A model generated the notes under the pieces. It had not been told where the DNA came from. It made no database searches and saw only the letters and a program-made list of their open reading frames with translations. Below, piece after piece: positions 8,817-15,607 of a DNA stretch of 15,607 nucleotides. How positions within the stretch are numbered: position 1 is the stretch's first letter; each line of letters opens with the position of its first letter. The translations under genes and the position numbers were made by a program. The DNA is from Phoronis pallida (taxonomy: Eukaryota > Phoronida > Phoronidae): positions 1 to 15,607 of the forward strand of contig JAOXYC010000014.1 in assembly GCA_028565715.1 (NCBI GenBank), in the 5' to 3' direction.

Positions 8817-10874
8817 ATGGACATTCGAGAAAACAATTCCGTTCTTCGGTGGCTCGGTACATCAGAAGACCATGCTCTTACTTGGTCAAACAATGGAACT
8901 TTCATTGTCGTCTACAGATTCTCTCTGGTGACGTCACAGCCCTTAACTGATGACGTCATGCGTGTTTCGCTCAACCATCTCAAACAGGAATTCCCGATGT
9001 TGCGTCTACGTGTAGAGGGACATGATGGGTTAAGGTGTTTTAAAGAAATGGACCCCGTGCCCGAGGGCATCGATTATGAGCGACTCCAAAATGTTGACGT
9101 TGAGACCACCCATCGGGAACTGATCCACAAGTCATTTAAAATGGAAGGACCTCTTTGGCGGATTCGGTTAGTAGATTCTAACAAGCCACAGAATGGATTG
9201 GAAGTTTTGGAACCCCAGCGATTTTGCTATACATTGCTATATAACATCTGTCATGCGATCAGCGATGGTACATCTAATATTCGCATCTGCAACCGTTTGA
9301 TGGAGTTCATAAATTCAGCAATCAACGGCTCTGATATACATGTTGCGCCCTGCGTTGATCTAAGTCCTCCGTTGGAAGATGACGTGACTCCTCAAGACTT
9401 TTTGTGGTCTGACGTCAAGCAGGTCGCGAAACGAGCCTTACGGGAACCAGAACCATCAGAATGGGGTAAACAATATCCAGGTATGAGCGATAATCAATTT
9501 TACATTCTAATAATAGCACTGACATTGAATTTCGAAGAGCGACAATTTAACCCACGGCCCGGGGGTCACGTTATCAAATTATTGAAGTCCAATACCTTTC
9601 GATACCTATAACCTGATGTCACATGGAGGTAATTTTCATAACGAAATCTAATGCGTAACTGTACTTTTGGTAAGGAGCGAGGTTCAAAACCACATGAAGT
9701 CTCGTTAACTTCTTAGTGTTATCAACAATTCCCTCAAAACAGACCATCCAGTTATAATAGGTAACAGCTGGTATAGTCAATTCAGTCAACAGGTTCTCGA
9801 CTGCCATTCAATGTAAAGTCACTGTTGTAACTGCCGTTTGCCTGGACCTATTTTTGCGATACGAAAACCAATTTGTCTTGATTTTAAACCGGGAATATGA
9901 ATTCTGTAGTCAAAATAACATTCAGTTGAGTAATTTCAAAACAACAAAAACACCCAGAGTATTCAATAAAATACCGTGTCATGTTATATAACAAATGGGC
10001 CATCTGCAGTTCATTTTGCTGTCACTGGACCACCATGCCTGTGGTGTTAATGTCTATTTTAAGTACCCGTGAGAATACATTTTGCTCACGGGTTTTTGAA
10101 TGACAAGTTGAACTGGAAATGGATAGTTTTTACACAGATTTACGCACATTTTAACATTAATTTTCAGTAACCGATGGAGATAACAAAACTGAGTTTATCA
10201 ATCTGGGGGCCCTTGATGAAGATGCCACCAAAAAGGTTGTCGAGATGAGCAAGAATGAGGGCGCTACGGTCAACGGTACAGTGAGTGCTGCCATTGCCAT
10301 AGCAATGTTTGACGTTTTGGCGGAACAGGATGATCCCGAATACAAGAGGAGCCGCGTTATTATTGGAGGTCATGCGGTGAATACTCGTCGCCATTCTAAG
10401 AACCCTACCGCTCGAGGTTATCACGTATTCATCTGTGCGTTGCCGATAACGATATCCCCGGAGAGCAGAAATGTCTTTTGGAAAGTGGCGAAGGATTATT
10501 CCGAGCAGTTTCTTGATAAAATCAACTCCGAAGAGTTTGCTAAGGAGCTATTGGTTGCAAAACCATTGATGAATGTTTCGGAGGGTCTTCAGAAAGCGAG
10601 GGAACATCCCATCAGTGTCCTTGATTTCGGTTTGTCAAACATGGGAGATATCAACCACAGTTTCCCAGGCATTTACAGTCACGTGGAGGTCACGTGGATG
10701 TCCCGGTCAACAAGTATCCAATATGCTGGGCTTCCCATATGCTTTTATGTCACCACATTTCGCGGACGGTTATTGTTTACTGCCGACTATGTACCGAAGT
10801 TGGCGACGCTGCAGCAAGTCGCACGCATTGGTCATGGTGTTTTGGATATACTGAAGAAAGTAAACCAACTATAG
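8817..10874 (+). CDS. condensation-superfamily / alcohol acetyltransferase-like protein (two exons)
   Basis: Exon 1 is 8817-9480 and exon 2 is 10168-10874; the phase-1 intron has donor GTATGA and acceptor TTTTCAG. Together they encode 456 aa. The ATG at 8817 is the first in frame and has A at -3 and G at +4. An upstream TTG at 8808 is not a plausible animal start. The protein resembles the chloramphenicol-acetyltransferase-like fold of NRPS condensation domains, PapA-type and alcohol acetyltransferases. It shows PLWRIRLV (112-119), an active-site CHAISDG (145-151) where His146 and Asp150-Gly151 match HHxxxDG but the first His is Cys, NGTVSAAIAIA (257-267), and DFGLSNMGDI (374-383), the second-lobe motif. 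Such enzymes usually move an acyl group from a thioester to an alcohol or amine; the substrates here are unknown. No signal peptide or membrane segment is evident, suggesting a cytosolic protein. Length is normal for a two-lobe family member. GC content is visibly higher than in the flanks. Confidence 0.85.
9481..10167 (+). other. intron of the acyltransferase-like gene
   Basis: A 687-base AT-rich intron. It contains a perfect 9-bp inverted repeat ACCCGTGAG (10065-10073) / CTCACGGGT (10085-10093) with an 11-base loop. It shows no other coding sequence or repeat that I recognise. Confidence 0.6.
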
Positions 10875-11376
10875 AAGTCTAACAAGCATGCATTCATGTT
10901 ATAGAATAATGAACTGCATAATTTCTAGATTATGTGAACTTTCCCCAGCCTTTAGGCCTCCACAATTGACGCATCGGGGTAAACGCTTACCTGAAGTTCG
11001 AAGGCAATCAAGTTTTACATCATGGAGAACCTATGATTTCGAAGGACGCTTACGACACACTGCCCGGGGTCTCGCTTGTAAATTGTTGAAAGTTTGTACG
11101 TTTCGAAAATTCCATTGTTTAATATTACCAGGAGTCAAAAAACACACGTTTTACCCGAAACACCAATTTGAGTAACCCGGAGAACAATTTGCAGATTTTT
11201 TCTTTTAGATGACATCTTTAATCATCCAGCTTACTAAAAATACTATACCTTTGTAGGGCAAAAAAAATACCGTTTTGGGGTTATAAGTCGACAAGTACAT
11301 TGTAACATCGTCACGAACGTTCAGAGTCTCCTTATTAATTAATAAGTAGGTTTGAACATCGTTTGTTGATATGACT
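10875..11376. other. 3' flank of acyltransferase gene, nothing recognised
   Basis: No canonical AATAAA is apparent close to the stop codon; AGAATAATGAAC at 10904-10915 is the nearest A-rich candidate. The 95-codon open frame at 10888-11175 has no recognisable domain. A perfect 16-base palindrome CTTATTAATTAATAAG sits at 11331-11346. Confidence 0.4.
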
Positions 11377-11724
11377 TTTAAAGGAGTACATTGCTACTTA
11401 CGAATGTGGAATTATCAACTATTGAATGAGGTCTTACGTTGACACATTGCATCCTAACATTCACCTGAAAGAATAACTACCTTCGCTTCTTCCGGAAATC
11501 TCTTTAATAGGCGGCCTATGCGACTTGATGAAATATCTTGGAGGGAGACTAGATAACTGGGATCAACTGTAACGTATGAGCTTTGTGTTGTCGATAAAGA
11601 ATGAAGGTAGTAACACATATTGGCAACGAAAAATGATCAAACTGTGTTAAAGAAACGGATGAAAACGCCATATTACAGTTATTCATAATTCGACATTCGT
11701 AAGTAACGTTGTACGCCTTTAACT
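11377..11724 (-). mobile_element. MITE copy 3, complete with terminal inverted repeats
   Basis: This copy is about 348 bp. The left arm 11379-11416 and the right arm 11683-11722 (reverse complement) share TTAAAGG.GTACA and TACTTACGAATGT.GAATTAT, with roughly 33 of 38 positions equal. The interior, read on the minus strand, matches copies 1 and 2 (TTTTCATCCGTTTCTTT, TTTCCGGAAGAAGCGAAGG). It has no coding capacity. This is the copy that defines the element, since both ends are present. Target-site duplications were not evident. Confidence 0.8.
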
Positions 11725-11764
11725 GAAAACCCAAGTTTCGGATTTGATTTTGACCTCATTGAAC

Positions 11765-11819
11765 GACCATTTTTACTTTCGGCAACATTCAGTTATTGTG
11801 GCCGAAAGCAAAAATGGTC
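11765..11819. repeat. short hairpin, 19-bp stem
   Basis: GACCATTTTTACTTTCGGC (11765-11783) pairs with GCCGAAAGCAAAAATGGTC (11801-11819) with one mismatch and a 17-base loop. It has no coding context. It could be a compact RNA hairpin or a relic of a palindromic element. The pairing does not extend outward, so the stem is short for a microRNA precursor. Confidence 0.7.
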
Positions 11820-11829
11820 CTTGTATTAA

Positions 11830-12330
11830 AATACAAGACGCTGTTGGCCGAGCAAAGGCCGGTGCTTCCGCGTAAATTTTAAATCTCTGTATTCCTCACT
11901 TCTATGCAAAAAGTAAAAATTCTGGCTTTATTTGCCTGCTTGCCATGTTTTTTGTTATCAATTCCACCCCCCTGAAATATTTCAATAATATTTTAACAAT
12001 TGAATTTTATTAAAAAAAACTTCTGTGTAGGGGTTTGTTTTTGTCACATGAAGTCGTAACACAAATTTGAAGCCAATTTTAGTGGGTTTAAAACAAAAAA
12101 AACATATGATTTATACTTTATAGTGCAACACGACATATCTCATGACTTATTATTATAATTATTTTTATTATTATTATCAATACATTTAAGAATTTAAAGA
12201 TACTGTCTCCTCGTTTTTTTTGAATTGTTTTACTCAGATACTACTTAGTCATTTTCATCAAAGGACTAATACACAACATTTCTAGCTAGTTGATTTGAAT
12301 GTTGACGCCAGATCGTGACCAACGAGAGTA
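11830..12330. other. AT-rich intergenic, nothing recognised
   Basis: AT-rich sequence with ATT/TTA simple-sequence character near 12145-12180. I see no gene or structured element. Confidence 0.4.
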
Positions 12331-13147
12331 TCTTAAAACTATACTGCGCACAAAAAGTAACGCGGCTCCACCTAGTTTTTTTCACATATTTTCCCCAAAA
12401 TTGCATTAGTTACAGTAATAAAGTATATGAAGTGTTTGCCCAACTTATCTCCGGCCTTTTTGTGATAAATCACATCCATGCAATTTGATTTCAGGCAAAA
12501 AAATCGGAAAATACTGTATGGTCGTGTAAAAGTCGAAGTCACAAAATGCCGGCTCACTGGCTTTTGAATTTTAATGCCAACACTTGTGATTTTCAATGTT
12601 TTGTGAAAAATAGGAACCAATTCTTCTACCAAAATCGGAATGATGTTCTTTAACTGATATAATTTATTACTCGAATCTTTTATGAGTGACCAAATTGCCC
12701 TTCTGGATATTGAGAAATCTTCTTTCAAACTTATTTTTTCAAAAAAAACAAGATGTGACTCAAAATCTAGTCACTTGATCCAAAGAACTCGAACTTTTTT
12801 TTAAAATCACCCTGAAATTATTGTTTGAGATATTAAGTTTCCAAAATTATTTTTACACAAGATGGGTTTGTTTGTTTTTGTGAATATTCTAAAAAAGAAA
12901 GAATATTCCTCACATGGTAACTGCAGTGATTGTTATGTGACTTTTGTTTTCGACCACGGTGATTTTGTTTACCTGTTTGGTGCATTTATTGTCTTTCGAT
13001 TTTATTATAATTGGTATAAAAATGATCTCATTGAGTCAATCTTTCCAACATTGTATCATTATTGTTATTCTACTGATATTTCGACTAGTTATTGAAAAAC
13101 AAAAAAAGAGGCGTTACTTTTTGTGCGTAGTATACTAGTTTTAAAAG
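12331..13147. mobile_element. non-autonomous element with Tc1/mariner-like ends
   Basis: TGCGCACAAAAAGTAACGC at 12345-12363 is mirrored at 13111-13129 with one mismatch (ACGCAC for GCGCAC). The similarity extends outward through TATACT and TTAAAAC, giving arms of about 33 bases and a total of about 817 bp. TA-flanked ends with a CGCACAAAAAGT-type terminus suggest the Tc1/mariner superfamily. The interior has a 118-codon open frame on the minus strand (12372-12728) and a 77-codon frame on the plus strand. Neither shows the DDE motifs or helix-turn-helix of a transposase, so I treat them as chance. Confidence 0.7.
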
Positions 13148-13358
13148 TATTTAAATCCGGGCTCTACTTGTTCACGTCGACAACGTACACTTTTGAAGTT
13201 TGAAAGCAGTCGAAAAGTTTTTAAAAAATAATATAAACCAAATTTAAAAGTGTGTTATCGGAAATGAGGCAAATTACGAACAGGGGAACAGGACGAACGA
13301 CCCACTCTATTGATACATAAATTCTAATTTACTCTGTATTAGAAGATTGTATTTAGCC

Positions 13359-13365
13359 TATAAAG
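13359..13365 (+). promoter_or_regulatory. candidate TATA box for the peptide gene
   Basis: TATAAAG lies 145 bases upstream of the ATG of the secreted-peptide gene. A start about 30 bases downstream would give a leader of roughly 120 bases with no intron. It competes with the alternative that the coding exon starts at the acceptor TTTCTAG ending at 13508. Confidence 0.3.
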
Positions 13366-13509
13366 TGACATAGGGTATACGCAAAACATCGCTATACTGC
13401 ATCTAACACTAAAAGATTTCCATCTCAACTACTATTATTATAAGAGTGGTCGTCCGTATTATCCCTCTACCTGTCCGTAATTGCATCATTTCCTATACAT
13501 ATTTCTAGG

Positions 13510-13698
13510 ATGACGTCAATGAAGACTTTGGTTGCAATGCTCGCTGTTGTTTGTCTGGTCTCGCCAGTCTACTCGCGGTATTTATCTATTGGAGATATGC
13601 TAAATTCTCCCGAACTTAAGGCTTACCTGGACTGGTTAAGAAAGGCCCAGAAGCATTCGATGGGGAAAAGATATGTAAGTAGAATGTTATCAAGTTAA
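13510..13698 (+). CDS. precursor of a secreted, probably amidated peptide (family unassigned)
   Basis: The ORF begins MTSMKTLVAMLAVVCLVS, a clear signal peptide; cleavage is likely after Val-Tyr-Ser22. The predicted product runs from Arg23 to Met51 and contains YLSIGDMLNSPELKAYLDW (24-42) and LRKAQKHSM (43-51). It is followed by Gly52-Lys53-Arg54, the classical amidation plus dibasic cleavage site, so a 29-residue peptide ending in Met-amide is expected. An internal Arg44-Lys45 could give a shorter product. No cysteine lies in the mature part. Two gene models fit: read-through to TAA (13696-13698), giving 62 aa, or splicing at the consensus donor GTAAGT (13675-13680) straight after Tyr55, with later exons elsewhere. 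An acceptor-like TTTCTAG ends one base before the ATG. The helical, amidated layout recalls CRF/ELH or PTH-type hormones, but I cannot assign it. ATG and TGACGTCA overlap at the start. Confidence 0.6.
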   Translation: MTSMKTLVAMLAVVCLVSPVYSRYLSIGDMLNSPELKAYLDWLRKAQKHSMGKRYVSRMLSS

Positions 13699-13834
13699 AA
13701 AACTGAGTCCTATAACGCCCTGAGATACACGTTGGAATAACGACATTACTGATTGAACATGTTGAATTAGACAAATTCTTTAAATCTGGATTATTATGCG
13801 ACTTCTTCCGTTAAAACATGTGGAAAAGATGTCG

Positions 13835-13840
13835 AATAAA
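13835..13840 (+). terminator. candidate polyadenylation signal AATAAA
   Basis: A canonical AATAAA lies 137 bases after the TAA of the read-through peptide ORF and would fit a short single-exon transcript. AATAAA occurs by chance in AT-rich DNA, and another lies near 14086. Confidence 0.3.
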
Positions 13841-13849
13841 ACGTTAAAT

Positions 13850-14410
13850 CGCTATGAACAAGAATCTTCACCTATGGTTTGTCTCATAACACATTTTCAC
13901 TGATAGAATTTTTTGAACTCGTGTTGTCACTAATTGTAGTCGGCGTTTTCATGGGTTTAAAGCAAAAAAGTTCTGCTACTGTAAAATCTCACTTTAATTA
14001 GTTAATGAACCTTAGTGACTGGGGTCAGATTTCATCATGTTGAAAAATACTGTTTATGTTTTTTTACAATTTTTCTGGAGGCAAACAAATAAATATACAA
14101 TCTAACAGTTCAAATATTAAGTTAATTTTGAATTTGGTCATGACTTTTGTGCCCAATTTATTTTCTAAAAAAATTCAGTTAATTTTTTCAAAATGAATTT
14201 TAAGAACCATACATGTATATTGTACATACTTATTTGAAAGCAGTGTTTTATACAGTGTATATCTGCATTCAATTAAACCGCTTTGTACTAGCGTAGTATA
14301 CTAGTATGTCAGTGGCCGTTTCGTCTTTTCACACGAGGTAGAAAGCGACTGATTATGGCGACGACAACTAGCTGAAGGACGCGTCAAATGAAACGTTATT
14401 ATGTATTTTT
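13850..14410. other. AT-rich spacer with a terminal-repeat fragment
   Basis: Mostly featureless AT-rich DNA. At 14291-14305, GCGTAGTATACTAGT repeats exactly the outer end of the 12331-13147 element (right end 13125-13139). It may be a solo or relic terminus. No coding exon is supported, though it could hide short exons of the peptide gene. Confidence 0.45.
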
Positions 14411-14420
14411 AATTGGAACA

Positions 14421-14682
14421 GTTGAGGTGACTCAAAGTGACGAGGTGTGCATGTGCACGGGGGGAAAGTCGAGGTTGGTCAAGGCAACGGGGTGTACAGG
14501 TGCACAGGGTTTGCACGTGCGAAGCACGCGCACACCCTGGACGGGCAAGAGCGCGCGAAGCGCGGGACAAGTCGGTAAATGTCGAGGTGGGTCAAGGTAA
14601 CGGGGTGTGCGTGTGCAAGGGGTGTGCACGTGCGAATGTGCACGCGCACACCCCGCAGCGAAGCGCGGGTCACACATCTAGT
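14421..14682. repeat. GC-rich tandem/palindromic island
   Basis: Units starting GTCGAGGT.GGTCAAGG lie at 14468 and 14581 (113 bases apart), with a partial unit at about 14421-14467 (GTTGAGGTGACTCAAAGTGA). Each unit ends in AGCGCGAAGCGCGGG-like or CAGCGAAGCGCGGGT sequence. The second unit folds into a 15-bp hairpin, GGGGTGTGCGTGTGC (14602-14616) against 14640-14654, with one mismatch. Both units contain TGCACGTGCGAA, including an E-box CACGTG. It is extremely CpG-rich within AT-rich surroundings. The four overlapping open frames here exist only because GC-rich DNA lacks stops, and none has a domain. Confidence 0.8.
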
Positions 14683-14689
14683 ACGTAAT

Positions 14690-14960
14690 AAGACCTTAAT
14701 AATAGAGTTTGATAAGAGAGGAGATAAAATGTTTATCATGTACCTGCATTGTTTAATGAACTATTCCAAGAAATTGCAGTCCCAATCGGTCGCTTAACCC
14801 ATATGGCAATTTTGACTAGCTGTTTTACTTTCCGCCAGGAGATCTAATGTATTTCAGAAATGAACGGTATAACTCAAAGATAACCCTATCCTCGTTGGTC
14901 CAAGTTCGGGGTCACACTGCAAACCAACTATCGCTAGAGTCCTTTGAATGACGTTCAAAA
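14690..14960. other. spacer, nothing recognised
   Basis: No gene is evident. An acceptor-like AAATTGCAG near 14779 followed by a few codons and TAA could be a terminal exon of the peptide gene (it would add Ser-Gln-Ser-Val-Ala), but this is weak. Confidence 0.3.
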
Positions 14961-14970
14961 ATCTGTAAGG

Positions 14971-15066
14971 GGTGATTTGAGAGCTTTTTATCCGAAAAAA
15001 GTAAAAACTATAACTAACTATAGGTTATAGGTTTTTATTGGACACAAAGCTCTCAATTGAATCACC
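14971..15066. repeat. nested foldback
   Basis: The outer arms are GGTGATTTGAGAGCTTT (14971-14987) and AAAGCTCTCAATTGAATCAC (15046-15065 plus one base), pairing with a small bulge. Inner arms TAAAAACTATAAC (15002-15014) and GTTATAGGTTTTTA (15024-15037) pair with a one-base bulge. The whole is a 96-base imperfect palindrome. It could be a very small MITE or an RNA hairpin. Confidence 0.7.
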
Positions 15067-15607
15067 GCTTTAAAGATGCGCGAAGCCAAATCGCGTCAAG
15101 AAGATTTCCAGTATTGATAAGTTGGAACATAGATTAAAGGAACTGACCTTTAAGATTCAGTGTATTCCATTGTTTTTGAACCAGAACGTTTACTAGGTTT
15201 GAAATTCATGATTTGAAATACTCATCTTGGTGTGTTCTATTATATTCAAAATGAAAAACAGATTTCAAGCTTCAATCGAACAACAACAAAACTAAATTGT
15301 AGGCAATCATTTAACGAGCTTTTAATCAAGGAAACTATTGACGATTTACTTTTCAACGTTGACAGTTGAACCTCTGTTGAGCCATATGCCATCAGCTTTT
15401 TTAGCCGTTGAGTCGGGCTAGCTTTTGTTATTGTCACCGGCGAGGTGTGCCTCTTTAATAGTAGAAAAGATCCCCAACTTATGTATGTTTGCCTCGGTTC
15501 CATCATACATTGGTTTTGAGAAGGTACCGATTCACTTCCGGTTTGAGACTTGGGTTTGAAATATGCACAACCGGATATGAACCAGTACCATCTCGTTTTT
15601 CTTGCTT
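15067..15607. other. right end of window, nothing recognised
   Basis: No supported gene. An 86-codon reverse-strand open frame (15246-15506) has no recognisable domain. CACTTCCGG (15532-15540), an ETS-type site, and CCGGATA nearby could belong to a promoter of a gene to the right, which cannot be tested here. Confidence 0.35.

Noticed and set aside
12372-12728. Transposase fragment on the minus strand
   Set aside because: No DDE/D residues, helix-turn-helix or similarity to Tc1/mariner proteins that I can recognise.
13510-13698. NPY/NPF-type precursor
   Set aside because: The helical segment looks vaguely similar but the C-terminus is Ser-Met-Gly, not the RxRF/Y-Gly required, and the intron position differs from the usual split Arg codon.
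14388-14797. Cluster of overlapping open frames on both strands
   Set aside because: They are caused by low stop density in GC-rich repeats; frames on both strands are equally open and carry no domain.

Overview
This window is eukaryotic nuclear DNA, most likely from a marine invertebrate. It has split genes with GT-AG introns, AT-rich introns and spacers, a tRNA-like SINE, several foldback elements and a satellite-type tandem array. Neither the species nor the phylum can be fixed from the sequence. The array of about 161 bp units resembles the core of 'pearl'/Helentron-like elements known in bivalves, which is only a weak hint.

Layout, all genes on the + strand. (1) 1-658: a GC-rich end with a 25-C run, then a probable promoter and 5' UTR with an inferred 5' UTR intron (436-606). 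(2) 659-4470: a complete five-exon gene for the ubiquitin-conjugating enzyme UBE2G2, 165 aa with catalytic Cys89. Its introns hold a foldback element with CCAAT/CRE-like boxes, a SINE, one copy of a recurrent MITE, and a nested palindromic element whose arms look like Penelope-type termini. (3) 4471-6750: 3' flank, an inverted repeat and the 161 bp tandem array. (4) 6750-8716: intergenic sequence with a second MITE copy and a hairpin. (5) 8718-10874: a TATA-type promoter and a two-exon gene for a condensation-superfamily/alcohol-acetyltransferase-like protein (456 aa). (6) 10875-13350: intergenic sequence with the most complete MITE copy (its termini are inverted repeats), a short hairpin and an element of about 810 bp with Tc1/mariner-like ends. 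(7) 13359-13840: a small gene for a secreted, probably amidated peptide that I cannot assign to a family. (8) 13850-15607: AT-rich sequence broken by a strongly GC-rich tandem/palindromic island and a nested foldback.

The three genes do not form an obvious functional unit. UBE2G2 is a housekeeping ER-quality-control E2, the acyltransferase-like gene is an accessory metabolic gene, and the peptide gene looks like a neuroendocrine or secreted factor. The most novel items are the peptide precursor, the nested foldback in UBE2G2 intron 4, and the GC-rich island.
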